From positions 1 to 64,000 of the forward strand of contig JAJZBU010000007.1 of assembly GCA_021851865.1 (NCBI GenBank): a DNA stretch of 64,000 bases, written 5' to 3'. The stretch comes from Pseudomonadota bacterium (lineage in GTDB: Bacteria; Pseudomonadota; Gammaproteobacteria; Pseudomonadales; Moraxellaceae). The notes beneath the pieces were generated by a model. That model did not search any database, had not been told where the DNA came from, and worked only from the letters and a program-made list of their open reading frames with translations. Made by a program: the position numbers and the translations under genes. This document shows, in pieces, positions 7,866 through 17,069 of the stretch (positions are counted from its first letter, which is position 1; each line of letters starts with the position of its first letter).

Positions 7866-9500
7866 ATGACGACACAGCAAATGTCGGTGCAAAAAAAAGC
7901 TGATTCACGATCAGCGATCTTCAAATTCAGCTGTTTCGGCCTGGCGATGAGCATGGCCTTGGTGGGTTGCGGTGGCAGCGGCGGTGGTGGCTCTTCTGCG
8001 GGAGGCAGCAGCAGTCTCTCCGGCGCCGTCATTGACGCCGCCATCCCAGGCGCACAGGTGACGATCACGCTCAATGCGCCGCTTGGGCAGTCGGGGGCAC
8101 AGACGATCGGCAGCATCAGCGCCGATGCGCAAGGTCAGTTCACGGTCAATGTTGCCTTGCCCAACACGAACGCTCCGGTTTTTGCCAATGCCAGTGATCC
8201 TGCTCACCCGAGCACGGTGTTGAGCAGCTATCTCGGTGTCGCGAGCCAGTTGCTGGCAGCGGGGACGCTGAGTTCATCGCAGCTGCCTGATCTCGACATC
8301 ACCCAGGTGACGACGGCAGCCCTGGCCTTGTACGCCAGTCAGAATGGCGGTAGCTATGCCTCCTTGACGCCTGCGACCTACGGCAACCTGTTGAACGCAC
8401 ACCGCGACGACATTCTACCGCTGGCGGCCGGCATTCAGGCGGTGGTCGATGGTCATTGCGGCATGCCGGCGGGCATCTTGCATACGGATGATCTCGCCGA
8501 TGCCATCATCAAGGCGAGCACGCTCGCAGGTGGCTCTTCGGGCGTGCTGAGCGCGACCGCGACGATGATGGGGGGGTCCTGTCAGGCGACCTTGCAGAAC
8601 CTGATGCAGAGCATCGCCGCCAACAGCATCTGGGCACCACAGATGGAGAGCAATGATCTCACCAGCCAGACCCTGGTGCCGGCCGGCAGCTATGACTTGC
8701 AGGGGGTGCTGGCGCAGATGAGCGCTTACGCCGCCGGCACCAGTTCGGCCAGCGTCGCTCTGCCTGCGCCGGAAGTCTTTCATGATGCGCAGATCCAGGT
8801 GAGCAGTACGGGACAAGTCACCTCGACCGATGGTCTGGTCAGTGGCCAGATTCAGGGACATTTTCTGCAGTTGACCCTGACGGACAGCAGCGGTCAGTCC
8901 TATGCCATCGGTGGACATTTGGCGCCCCTGCCGAGCACCGAGGTGAACGGTCCAGCGGTGGTGTATTCCCTGCGCAGCGGTGGCAGCAGTCAGAGCTCCA
9001 ATCAACCGGCGCGATTTGACGCCGTCCTGGTTCCAGCCGGCGAAACGCCGCTGTGGACGGGATTGAACAACAGCAGTGATCAGGGTGTCGCCTGCAGCAC
9101 CGGCTTTGGTGTGCGCATGATGACCATGGGGCCGACCATCGGCGGTATTTCCGCGGGTATCTGCGTGTTGCCATCGGCGACGGGTCTGACCTTGACCCCG
9201 GCTACCGGCAGCATCAGCAATCAGGAGGACAGCTTGTTGAGCATGCCGTCGTCGTTGACGTCCCTGTTCACCGCGATTCAGCTGTCTGAAGTGTTGCTGC
9301 CAGGCAGTGCGGTGTCGAGTACCCCCTTCATCCTCTCGGCGCAGGCGGCGATGACGACACCGACTGTCAGCGGTCAGGGCGCGCTCTACTACGTCATGGG
9401 GGCGGACGACGTGCTGTTTCAGGTCAGTACTGCGGCGATGACGCTCAACGGCTCCTTGCTGGTCAGTAACCAAAATCTCGGCGATCTCATCGACCACTAG
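7866..9500 (+). CDS. Lipoprotein of unknown function, 544 residues
   Basis: A predicted lipoprotein with lipobox LVGC (Cys35), then a Gly/Ser-rich tether (about residues 36-50). After it, residues ~50-100 resemble a carboxypeptidase-regulatory-like beta domain (LSGAVIDAAIPGAQVTITL), as in many surface lipoproteins. Residues ~110-260 are helical and the rest beta-rich. I do not recognise the family. It lies 12 bases after the DUF4382 gene on the same strand and is surely cotranscribed. A perfect 11-bp hairpin follows its stop. Two cysteines in the middle region (near GHCGMPAG and GGSCQATL) could form a disulfide. Confidence 0.72.
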   Translation: MTTQQMSVQKKADSRSAIFKFSCFGLAMSMALVGCGGSGGGGSSAGGSSSLSGAVIDAAIPGAQVTITLNAPLGQSGAQTIGSISADAQGQFTVNVALPNTNAPVFANASDPAHPSTVLSSYLGVASQLLAAGTLSSSQLPDLDITQVTTAALALYASQNGGSYASLTPATYGNLLNAHRDDILPLAAGIQAVVDGHCGMPAGILHTDDLADAIIKASTLAGGSSGVLSATATMMGGSCQATLQNLMQSIAANSIWAPQMESNDLTSQTLVPAGSYDLQGVLAQMSAYAAGTSSASVALPAPEVFHDAQIQVSSTGQVTSTDGLVSGQIQGHFLQLTLTDSSGQSYAIGGHLAPLPSTEVNGPAVVYSLRSGGSSQSSNQPARFDAVLVPAGETPLWTGLNNSSDQGVACSTGFGVRMMTMGPTIGGISAGICVLPSATGLTLTPATGSISNQEDSLLSMPSSLTSLFTAIQLSEVLLPGSAVSSTPFILSAQAAMTTPTVSGQGALYYVMGADDVLFQVSTAAMTLNGSLLVSNQNLGDLIDH

Positions 9501-9511
9501 TTGATCATGCT

Positions 9512-9538
9512 TGCCGGCCATGTGATCCATGGCCGGCA
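9512..9538. terminator. 11-bp hairpin between convergent genes
   Basis: TGCCGGCCATG and CATGGCCGGCA form a perfect 11-bp stem around a 5-base loop, between the convergent lipoprotein and plsB stops. There is no clear U-tract on either side. It probably serves as a shared, possibly bidirectional, transcript end. Confidence 0.55.
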
Positions 9539-9543
9539 GGCCT

Positions 9544-12039
9544 TCAACCTGATTCTTTCTGATCCAGTGCTGCCGCCAGCTCGACGTCATCGATACGGGT
9601 GAGCTGGGTGATGGTGTGGCGGATGCCCGCGTCGAGAATGGCTTGTGCTTCCGCCGCCACCTGTGTCAGCCGATCGTCGAAGCTGAGGCGTTGCTGTTCA
9701 TCCAAGGTGATGAGCTGGATGCGCAGCATGGTGACGATGAAGTTACGAAACAGAGTCTTGTCAAAAAATTCGGGCGCATTGAACTCATGCAGGATAGATA
9801 GCTTTTGTGCCAGCAAGGAGCACAGGTCCTCGAGTTGTTTTTGCGTGACGCTGCCCGATCCCATGTGGCCGAGCAGGGCGACGGTCATGAAATAGCGTTC
9901 CAGATTGGGATTGATCGCTGCGCTTAGAACCGCCATGCGCTCGTATTCGGTGCTGTGCAGATGGGGTAGGGCGACGGCCTCGCCTTCGGTGCACAAAAGG
10001 CCCTGACCGATCAGCACGTCGATATGGCGATGCACGACCTGAGGGATCTCCTCCTCACTCCAGCGCATGAAGAGTTCATTGCGCAGGAAAGGATAGATGC
10101 GCAGCACCATATCGATCAGCGTCGTGCGCTGTAGGCGGCGGCGATGCTGTACAAAGCAGACGATGAGAGCGGGCAGGGTGAACAGGTGCAGGGTGTTGTT
10201 ACGGAAATAGGTGAGCAGGACGGCGCTCTCTTCGTGCAGATAGGCGATGTCGCCGAGCGGATGCCGTTTGCGCTGGACGACCTTGAGGCGCTCGCCATAA
10301 GCGATGATCTCAGCGCCACTGAGACGCGTGACGCTGACGTAGGCGCTGTAGGGAGCAAGCTTGAGCAGGTCCTTGTAAAGATCGATCTGCTGCGCCAAGG
10401 CATCCATGTCCATGGCATTTTTCGGCGTCGACAGCAGCGCGAGGGCGATCAGATTCATCGGATTGACCACAGCGGTGGCATTGATGCGGGTCGCGATCTC
10501 GTGCGCGAGCTTGGTGACGATGTCATGCACCCAGGGCGCCTGCATGTCGTCGAGGGTACGCCACGCTGGCTGCTCCTGGTCGAGGACCTGTTGCAGATGC
10601 AGAGGTTCACCAAAGCTGAGATGCACTTTGCCGAAGGTTTTTTTCAGGCGACGAATGGACTGTAGAACGCCGATCAGTGACTCCTTGCGTTTCGGTTGAC
10701 CGAGCAGTTCGCCGACATAGGTGCGTCCCTCCATGAGCTTTTCATAGCCGATGTAGGCGGGGACAAAGACCATGGGCCGGTTGTGATCGCGCAGATAGCT
10801 GCGCAGGGTCATGGCGAGCATGCCGGGGCGGGGATTGAGGAGACGGCCGGTGCGGGAACGTCCGCCTTCGATGAAGTATTCGATGGAAAAGCCCTTGCTC
10901 ACCATCTGATGCAGGTATTCGGTGAATACTTCGGCGTACAAGGGATTGCCTTTGAAAGTACGGCGCAGGAAGAAAGCACCACCGCGGCGCAGAATCGGGC
11001 CGAGCACCGGCATGTCGAGATTGGCGCCTGCCGCTATATGCGGGGTCATCAGGCCGCGTTGAAAGATCACGTAGGACAGGAGGAGATAGTCGATATGGCT
11101 GCGATGGCAGGGCACGTAGATGATTTCATGATCTTGTGCCAGATCGACGATCTGATCGAGATGCTGCACTTCGACGCCATCATAGAGGCGGGTCCAGAGC
11201 CAAGTCAGAAAGAGCTCATAGAGACGGATGATCGGATAACTGTAGTCGGCGGCGATTTCCTGGACGTAGTGACGCGCCTTGCGCTCAGCCTCATCGAGGC
11301 TGATTTTCGTGCGATCGGCGGTTTCGAGCATGCTTTTTTGCACATCTTCGGCGCGCAGGATGGCGTTGACCAGGGTCCGTCGATGCGAGAGATCGGGGCC
11401 GATGGCCATTTCCCGTTGACGGCGAAAATGGACGCGCAGGACGCGCGACAGTTTGCGCAGGGCCATGTCGCCGTTTTCAGCGCTATCGGCCATCTGCCGC
11501 AAGGAAATGGCCTCGCTGAAGCGCACCATGGTGTTGCGGCCGTGGATGAGGATGGCGATGAACTGTTTGAAGGCCCCCGGCGTCGCCCAACTGTCAGCGA
11601 AGAGGATCTTGAGGATGGAGTTTTCTTTGTCCGGGGCGCGCCCCCACAAAATGGTCACGGGCACTAGTTGCACATCGAGTTCGGGATGGAGTCGAACGGC
11701 TTCCATCAGGCGCAGCAGGCGCGGTGAGTAGACGAAGCGGTTCTGTCGCAAAGGCCCGGCGTGGTCGCCGCGCAGAAGAAAAAAAGCGGCGCGGGGCTCA
11801 TGCAGCCAGATGCTTTGCATGGGTTTCATGGCGCGTGGCAGAAGGAGGTTGCGGGTGACCGTGTCGACGACGAGGAGGTTGGAGAAAAAGCGGGTCTGCA
11901 GGACGTAGCAGACGGGCTTGCTGAAGTCGATGTTCAGTTCTTCGAGATTGCGCGGGAAAACCGTAGCGCGCACCCAGAGAAAAAGGAGCTTGCGAGCCAG
12001 CCAGAAGAACAGGTCACCGAGTTTGGAGAGTGGGTGCAT
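9544..12039 (-). CDS. plsB: Glycerol-3-phosphate acyltransferase PlsB
   Basis: Inner-membrane enzyme that acylates position 1 of glycerol 3-phosphate, the first step of phospholipid synthesis. At 831 residues it has the usual PlsB length. The catalytic HX4D motif is HRSHID (His312-Asp317). The substrate-binding motifs GGAFFLRR and FIEGGRSRTGRLL follow, with VFVPAYIGYEKLMEG further on. The start at 12039 gives the normal PlsB N-terminus. The HSL-family hydrolase gene lies 47 bases upstream on the same strand, so it may be cotranscribed. All motifs are intact. Confidence 0.96.
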   Translation of the reverse strand: MHPLSKLGDLFFWLARKLLFLWVRATVFPRNLEELNIDFSKPVCYVLQTRFFSNLLVVDTVTRNLLLPRAMKPMQSIWLHEPRAAFFLLRGDHAGPLRQNRFVYSPRLLRLMEAVRLHPELDVQLVPVTILWGRAPDKENSILKILFADSWATPGAFKQFIAILIHGRNTMVRFSEAISLRQMADSAENGDMALRKLSRVLRVHFRRQREMAIGPDLSHRRTLVNAILRAEDVQKSMLETADRTKISLDEAERKARHYVQEIAADYSYPIIRLYELFLTWLWTRLYDGVEVQHLDQIVDLAQDHEIIYVPCHRSHIDYLLLSYVIFQRGLMTPHIAAGANLDMPVLGPILRRGGAFFLRRTFKGNPLYAEVFTEYLHQMVSKGFSIEYFIEGGRSRTGRLLNPRPGMLAMTLRSYLRDHNRPMVFVPAYIGYEKLMEGRTYVGELLGQPKRKESLIGVLQSIRRLKKTFGKVHLSFGEPLHLQQVLDQEQPAWRTLDDMQAPWVHDIVTKLAHEIATRINATAVVNPMNLIALALLSTPKNAMDMDALAQQIDLYKDLLKLAPYSAYVSVTRLSGAEIIAYGERLKVVQRKRHPLGDIAYLHEESAVLLTYFRNNTLHLFTLPALIVCFVQHRRRLQRTTLIDMVLRIYPFLRNELFMRWSEEEIPQVVHRHIDVLIGQGLLCTEGEAVALPHLHSTEYERMAVLSAAINPNLERYFMTVALLGHMGSGSVTQKQLEDLCSLLAQKLSILHEFNAPEFFDKTLFRNFIVTMLRIQLITLDEQQRLSFDDRLTQVAAEAQAILDAGIRHTITQLTRIDDVELAAALDQKESG

Positions 12040-12086
12040 GGTGTGAGGGCTATCGTCAGTGGAGAGTCATTTTAGCAGATAGACGG

Positions 12087-13001
12087 TCAGTGCGCCGGCA
12101 GGTGCGCGGTGATGAAGGCGGCGATGTCGTCGACGGCGTGATCCGCTTCCGGCAGCCAGCGGCAAAACAGCTGAAATACGTGCATCATGCCCGGCCTGAT
12201 CTGACGTTCGACGATGACACCGGCGGCTTCAGCGCGAGTGGCCCACTGCAGTCCATCATCGAGCAGGACCTCGCTGTCGCTGACCTGCAGCAGCGTCGGT
12301 GGCAACCCGCGCATATCGCCATAGAGGGGCGAGAGACCAGGATCATCGAGGGCATGTGCGCGCGCATGATAGCGTCCCAGCTGTGTCAGGCTGGCGACGT
12401 CCAGCATGGCATCGAAAGGCGCGAGCAGGCGCATCGACGCGCTCTGGCAGTGCATGTCGGTCCAGGGCGAGAGAAGAACCAGGGCGGCAGGCATGGGGCG
12501 GCCTTCTTGTTGCAACTGCAAGGCGCAGCTGAGCACCAGATTGCCGCCGGCCGAGTCACCGGCGAGGATGATCTGATCGGCGCCATAACCTTGCGCGAGG
12601 AGAGCGTCGTAGGCGGCGATGGCGTCATCGCGCCAGGCGGGAAAACAGGCTTGCGGCGCCAATCGATAGTCGAGAGTGAGGACGCACAGGCCAGTTTTGT
12701 GCGCCAGACTCGCCGTCAGGTCGCGATGGCTGGCGGGTGAGCCGATGATGTAGGCGCCGCCATGCAGATAGAGGACGACCGCATTGGAGCGTTGCCGGTG
12801 CGGTCGCAGCCATTCACCGCGCAGGTCACCGCCCCGCCAAGCTTGTACGTCGACATGGCGGGGGCGCGGCAAGAAGCTGACCCAGCGTTCCAGGCGTTGC
12901 TGTGCACGCAACAGATCCGCCGCACGGACTTCGACGCTCAGGAGTGGTCGCAAAAAACGACGTACCGCCTGTTCCAGTAACCAGGCGCGTAGACTGGGCA
13001 T
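12087..13001 (-). CDS. Alpha/beta hydrolase, hormone-sensitive lipase family
   Basis: A 304-residue esterase/lipase-type hydrolase. The oxyanion-hole motif HGGAY is at residues 80-84 and the nucleophile motif GDSAGGN has Ser150. The probable acid is Asp242 in SDSEVLLDD and the base is His274 in MMHVFQ, so the full triad is present. There is no signal peptide, so it should be cytoplasmic. It probably cleaves short or medium acyl esters; the true substrate cannot be read from the sequence. It sits between plsB and fabB, all on the minus strand, a lipid-related neighbourhood. Confidence 0.85.
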   Translation of the reverse strand: MPSLRAWLLEQAVRRFLRPLLSVEVRAADLLRAQQRLERWVSFLPRPRHVDVQAWRGGDLRGEWLRPHRQRSNAVVLYLHGGAYIIGSPASHRDLTASLAHKTGLCVLTLDYRLAPQACFPAWRDDAIAAYDALLAQGYGADQIILAGDSAGGNLVLSCALQLQQEGRPMPAALVLLSPWTDMHCQSASMRLLAPFDAMLDVASLTQLGRYHARAHALDDPGLSPLYGDMRGLPPTLLQVSDSEVLLDDGLQWATRAEAAGVIVERQIRPGMMHVFQLFCRWLPEADHAVDDIAAFITAHLPAH

Positions 13002-13102
13002 GCACCGGATCTCCTTATCGTGGTGATCTTACCAGCATGGCCGCGCCGGCCGCGCTCCGCCATGGCTTGGCGGGCCGTTTTCCCTGCCGAGCGGGCCAGG
13101 TC

Positions 13103-14317
13103 TCAGTCGAGGCGGCGCAACACCAGGGTGGCATTGGTGCCGCCAAAGCCGAAGCTGTTGCTCATGATCGTGCGCGGGCTGACATTTTCCTCGGTCTGAC
13201 GCAGGATGGGCAGTCCTTCGGCGGCGGGATCGAGGGTGTCGATATGCGCCGATCCGGCGAGGAAGCCATGCCGCATCATCAGCAGACAATAGATGAGCTC
13301 ATGCACACCAGCCGCGCCGAGGGAGTGTCCGGAGAGCGACTTGGTCGAACTCAGGGGCGGGCAGCGGTCGCCAAAGACTTCACGCACGGCGCGTAACTCC
13401 GCCAGATCTCCGACCGGGGTGCTGGTGCCATGGGTGTTGAGATAGTCGATTGGCGTATCGACGCCCTGCAAGGCGATGCGCATGCAGCGAGCGGCGCCTT
13501 CGCCGCTTGGAGCGACCATGTCATGGCCATCCGAGCTGGCGCCGTAGCCGATCAGTTCGGCGTAGATCGGCGCTCCTCGGCGCAAGGCATGCTCATAATC
13601 CTCGACGACGACGATGCCACCACCGCCAGCGATGACAAAACCATCGCGCTGCGCGTCATAGGCGCGCGATGCCACTTCTGGACGGTCGTTGTACTTGCTC
13701 GACAAGGCGCCCATGGCGTCGAAGAGACAGGCCATTTCCCAGGACTCCTCCTCACCGCCGCCGGCAAAGACGATGTCCTGCTTGCCCATCTGGATCAGTT
13801 CCATGGCGTTGCCGATACAGTGGGCGCTGGTGGCGCAGGCCGAGGCGATGGTGTAGCTCAGGCCGCGGATGTGCGCAGCTGTCGCCAAGCAGGCCGAGAC
13901 CGTGCTGCTCATGGTGCGCGGCACATAGTAGGGGCCCATGCGCTTGACCCCCTTGCTTCGGGCGATGTCGGTCGCTTCCGTATGATGGAAGCTCGATGCG
14001 CCACCGGAGCCGGCGATCAATCCCGTGCGCTCATGCGAGACCATGGATTCGGGCAGTTGCGCGTCGGCGATGGCCTTTTGCAGGGCCACGGCGGCGTAGG
14101 CGGCGGCATCCCCCATGAAGCGCATGGACTTGCGGTCGATGTAGCCACTGACGTCGATGTCGGGGCGGCCGCAGACCTGGCTGCGCATGCCGGCTTCGGC
14201 GTAGCGCGGATTGAAGCGCAGTCCGCTGCGCTGCTCACGCAAGGAGCGAGCGACGCTGTCGGTGTCATTGCCCAGGCAGGAAACGATGCCGAGACCGGTG
14301 ATGACTACTCGTCTCAT
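13103..14317 (-). CDS. fabB: 3-oxoacyl-ACP synthase I FabB
   Basis: Condensing enzyme that elongates acyl-ACP and is essential for unsaturated fatty acid synthesis with FabA. At 404 residues it is full length. The catalytic cysteine is Cys161 in SACATSAHC. The two histidines are in [11 protein letters not shown] and [11 protein letters not shown], and the C-terminal NSFGFGGTN is intact. The start [10 protein letters not shown] at 14317 matches the family, so 38 upstream codons are excluded. It follows fabA by 28 bases in the classic fabAB operon. Confidence 0.96.
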   Translation of the reverse strand: MRRVVITGLGIVSCLGNDTDSVARSLREQRSGLRFNPRYAEAGMRSQVCGRPDIDVSGYIDRKSMRFMGDAAAYAAVALQKAIADAQLPESMVSHERTGLIAGSGGASSFHHTEATDIARSKGVKRMGPYYVPRTMSSTVSACLATAAHIRGLSYTIASACATSAHCIGNAMELIQMGKQDIVFAGGGEEESWEMACLFDAMGALSSKYNDRPEVASRAYDAQRDGFVIAGGGGIVVVEDYEHALRRGAPIYAELIGYGASSDGHDMVAPSGEGAARCMRIALQGVDTPIDYLNTHGTSTPVGDLAELRAVREVFGDRCPPLSSTKSLSGHSLGAAGVHELIYCLLMMRHGFLAGSAHIDTLDPAAEGLPILRQTEENVSPRTIMSNSFGFGGTNATLVLRRLD

Positions 14318-14345
14318 GAAAGAGCCCTCTCTAGTCGGTACGCGA

Positions 14346-14882
14346 TCAAAAATTGTCGGTGAGGGTGAACAGGCCGACACGCAGATCCTGTGCCGTATAA
14401 ATTTCACGACCATCGACGCTGATCGAGCCATCGGCGATGCCCATGACCAGCTTGCGCTCGATGATGCGTTTGAGATGCAGCTGGTAGTTGACCCGACGCG
14501 CCTCGGGCAGCACCTGTCCGGTAAACTTCACTTCGCCGGCACCGAGAGCGCGACCACGCCCGGGGTTGCCGCGCCAGCCCAGGTAGAAACCGAGCAATTG
14601 CCAGAGGGCGTCGAGGCCGAGGCAACCGGGCATCACCGGGTCTGATTCAAAATGACATTGAAAGAACCAGAGGTCGGGGCGGATGTCGAGTTCGGCGCGA
14701 ATTTCGCCCTTGTCGTAGAGGCCGCCTTCACAGGACAGCAGGGTGATACGGTCCATCATCAACATCGGTGGCAGGGGCAGACGCGCATTGCCTGGTCCAA
14801 AAAGTTCTCCGCGCGCGCACTGAATCAGTTCATCGTAACCATAAGACTGCTGTTTGCTCACACTCATATCCATGTTCGTCAT
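14346..14882 (-). CDS. fabA: 3-hydroxydecanoyl-ACP dehydratase/isomerase FabA
   Basis: Bifunctional enzyme that dehydrates 3-hydroxydecanoyl-ACP and isomerises trans-2 to cis-3-decenoyl-ACP, the branch point to unsaturated fatty acids. At 178 residues it has typical length. The active-site histidine is His77 in [21 protein letters not shown], with the partner aspartate at 91. Three in-frame ATGs lie within six codons (14882, 14873, 14867); GAGGG just upstream favours the first. It leads the fabA-fabB operon. A 12-bp palindrome lies 42 bases upstream of the start codon. Confidence 0.95.
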   Translation of the reverse strand: MTNMDMSVSKQQSYGYDELIQCARGELFGPGNARLPLPPMLMMDRITLLSCEGGLYDKGEIRAELDIRPDLWFFQCHFESDPVMPGCLGLDALWQLLGFYLGWRGNPGRGRALGAGEVKFTGQVLPEARRVNYQLHLKRIIERKLVMGIADGSISVDGREIYTAQDLRVGLFTLTDNF

Positions 14883-14923
14883 CGGCCCTCACGATCGGCA
14901 GGGTAGTGTAACGCGTTGCATGT

Positions 14924-14935
14924 GACAATCTTGTC
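14924..14935. promoter_or_regulatory. 12-bp palindrome upstream of fabA
   Basis: GACAATCTTGTC is an inverted repeat with 5-base arms and a 2-base centre, 42 bases before fabA. It could bind a regulator of unsaturated fatty acid synthesis, but it does not match an operator I can name. A repeat this short can occur by chance. Confidence 0.3.
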
Positions 14936-14991
14936 GTTCTGACGCGATGCATTGTTTCCAAATATGTAATGAAGTCTTGCTGTTCAAGGTC

Positions 14992-15005
14992 TTGATCTGG
15001 ATCAG
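14992..15005 (+). promoter_or_regulatory. FNR/ANR-like box upstream of ccmF
   Basis: TTGATCTGGATCAG matches the FNR/ANR consensus TTGAT-N4-ATCAA at nine of ten defined bases. It is 105 bases before the ccmF start. A weak -10-like CATACA at 15034-15039 would place the box close to -45, compatible with activation. Oxygen-dependent control of cytochrome c maturation is a known pattern in gammaproteobacteria. Confidence 0.62.
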
Positions 15006-15109
15006 GCCCAGGGGGCTTGCCGAAACTGTTCACCATACAGGCATGGACATTCACGGCGAGGAACGTATCATGGCCAGCGATAACGGCTGTGTGAGAGCGA
15101 GGTGTCGCA

Positions 15110-17062
15110 TTGATCGTTCCTGAGTTGGGCCAGTTCGCCCTGGGTATGGCCCTGGTGGTCGCCTTCTTTCAGGCCCTGCTACCTTGGTGGGGCCTGCGTC
15201 TTGGGCATGCCGGGTTGCAGGCGTGTGCGCGCTCGGCTGCCTTGACCCAGGCGGCTCTCGTGGCGGCGTCTTTCCTCGCCCTCGAATACGCCTTCATCAA
15301 CAATGACTTCACGCTCAGCTATGTGGTCGAGAACTCGAACACCCGCCTGCCGTTTTACTACAAGATCTCGGCGGTCTGGGGCGGGCATGAAGGCTCTTTG
15401 CTGCTTTGGGTGCTGGTTCTGTCCTTGTGGACGGCAGCGGTGGCCTTGTTCTCGCGTTCCCTGCCGCGCCCGTTGCTGACCCGGGTGCTGGCGGTCATGG
15501 GAGCAGTGAGCGTCGCATTCATCGCCTTCATCCTCAAGACCTCAAACCCCTTCAATCACGATCTGCCCTTCTTTCCGCCCGACGGCAATGACCTCAATCC
15601 CTTGTTGCAGGATCCCGGGCTGATCATGCATCCCCCGATGCTCTACATGGGCTATGTTGGATTTTCAGTGCCTTTTGCTTTTGCTATGGCCGGTCTCCTC
15701 AGCGGTCGCCTCGATTCCGCCTGGGCGCGCTGGTCACGTCCATGGGCGGTTGTCGCTTGGTGCTTCCTCAGTTTGGGGATCGCGCTCGGAAGCTGGTGGT
15801 CCTACTATGTTCTCGGCTGGGGTGGTTGGTGGTTCTGGGACCCGGTCGAAAATGCCTCCTTCATGCCCTGGTTGGCGGGGACGGCCTTGTTGCATTCGCT
15901 GGCGGTGACCGAGAAACGCGGTGTTTTCAAAGCCTGGACCGTGCTTCTCGCCATCTTGACCTTCGCCTTGAGTGTGCTTGGAACCTTTCTTGTGCGCTCA
16001 GGCGTCCTCACCTCGGTGCACGCTTTTGCTTCCGATCCTTCGCGCGGCATGTTCGTCCTCGGCATCTTGACCCTGATGGTCGGCGCTGCCCTCGTCCTCT
16101 TTGCTTGGCGGGCGCCTTTGCTGGTGAGCGAGAGCCGCTACCTCCTGTTGTCGCGTGAGACTTTCATCCTGGCCAACAACGTGTTGCTGGTGATCGCCTG
16201 TTGTGTCGTCTTTCTCGGCACCTTGTTCCCCCTCGTCAGCGCGGCCTTGCATGCCGGCAAGATCTCGGTCGGCCCGCCTTACTTCAATTTCGTCTTCCGC
16301 CCCCTGTGCGATGTTCTGCTCGTCTTCATGGCGGCGGGCAGTCTGCTGCAGTGGAAACAGCAGTCTTTCGACAGCGTGTGGCGACAATTGCGTCAGCCGG
16401 TCCTGGCGGCGCTGATCGCTTTGCCGGTGGTGTATTGGGCGGGTTGGCATACGCTGGTGGCGCTCAGCCTCTTCCTGATCCTGGCGGTGGCTTTCAGCAT
16501 GCTCGCCGATATCCTGCGTAAGGTCGCCAAGTCGAAGCAGGGCGCCTGGGCTGGCTTCTGGCGCTTGTCGCGCAGCTACCGCGGCATGCAGTTGGCGCAT
16601 TTCGGCTTCCTCGTCGCCCTGACCGGCATCGTCCTGACGTCTTATTACAGCGACGAGCATGACCTGCGCATGCAGGTCGGTGAGCACGTACAAGTCGGAC
16701 CGTACAGCTTTGAATTTCGTGACGTGCGGGATGTACAAGGGCCCAATTATACCAGCCAAGTCGCCGATTTCGTCGTGCGTCAGCACGATCGTGTCGTGCG
16801 GCATATGCGGCCGGAGAAGCGTCTCTACACCGTGCGCCAGCAGGCGATGGCCAAGGTCGCTCTGTCGCCGGGCTTGATCCGTGACCTTTATATCGCCCTC
16901 GGTGACGCCGTCGGAGCGAAAGCATGGGCCGTACGCATCTATTACAAACCCTTCGTGCGCTGGATCTGGCTGGGAGCCCTGCTGATGGCCGCCGGTGGCC
17001 TCCTGGTGATCCGCGATCCACGCTATCGTCTGCGTGGCCGGGCATTGGATGCGAACAAGTGA
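15110..17062 (+). CDS. ccmF: Heme lyase subunit CcmF
   Basis: Multi-spanning inner-membrane protein of the System I cytochrome c maturation pathway; it receives heme from holo-CcmE and attaches it to apocytochrome c. At 650 residues it is full length. The tryptophan-rich WWD motif GWGGWWFWDPVENASFMPW is near residue 240. I read a TTG start because MIVPELGQFALGMAL fits the family N-terminus and no in-frame ATG fits; a weak AGCGAGG lies upstream. The genes ccmA-E do not precede it, so the ccm genes are split in this genome. ccmG follows 7 bases later. Confidence 0.94.
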   Translation: MIVPELGQFALGMALVVAFFQALLPWWGLRLGHAGLQACARSAALTQAALVAASFLALEYAFINNDFTLSYVVENSNTRLPFYYKISAVWGGHEGSLLLWVLVLSLWTAAVALFSRSLPRPLLTRVLAVMGAVSVAFIAFILKTSNPFNHDLPFFPPDGNDLNPLLQDPGLIMHPPMLYMGYVGFSVPFAFAMAGLLSGRLDSAWARWSRPWAVVAWCFLSLGIALGSWWSYYVLGWGGWWFWDPVENASFMPWLAGTALLHSLAVTEKRGVFKAWTVLLAILTFALSVLGTFLVRSGVLTSVHAFASDPSRGMFVLGILTLMVGAALVLFAWRAPLLVSESRYLLLSRETFILANNVLLVIACCVVFLGTLFPLVSAALHAGKISVGPPYFNFVFRPLCDVLLVFMAAGSLLQWKQQSFDSVWRQLRQPVLAALIALPVVYWAGWHTLVALSLFLILAVAFSMLADILRKVAKSKQGAWAGFWRLSRSYRGMQLAHFGFLVALTGIVLTSYYSDEHDLRMQVGEHVQVGPYSFEFRDVRDVQGPNYTSQVADFVVRQHDRVVRHMRPEKRLYTVRQQAMAKVALSPGLIRDLYIALGDAVGAKAWAVRIYYKPFVRWIWLGALLMAAGGLLVIRDPRYRLRGRALDANK

Positions 17063-17069
17063 TGGAATC

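Noticed and set aside
8415-9590. 391-codon open frame antisense to the 544-residue lipoprotein
   Set aside because: The plus strand has a signal peptide and lipobox, is coupled to the DUF4382 gene, and the antisense product is low-complexity Arg/His/Gln.
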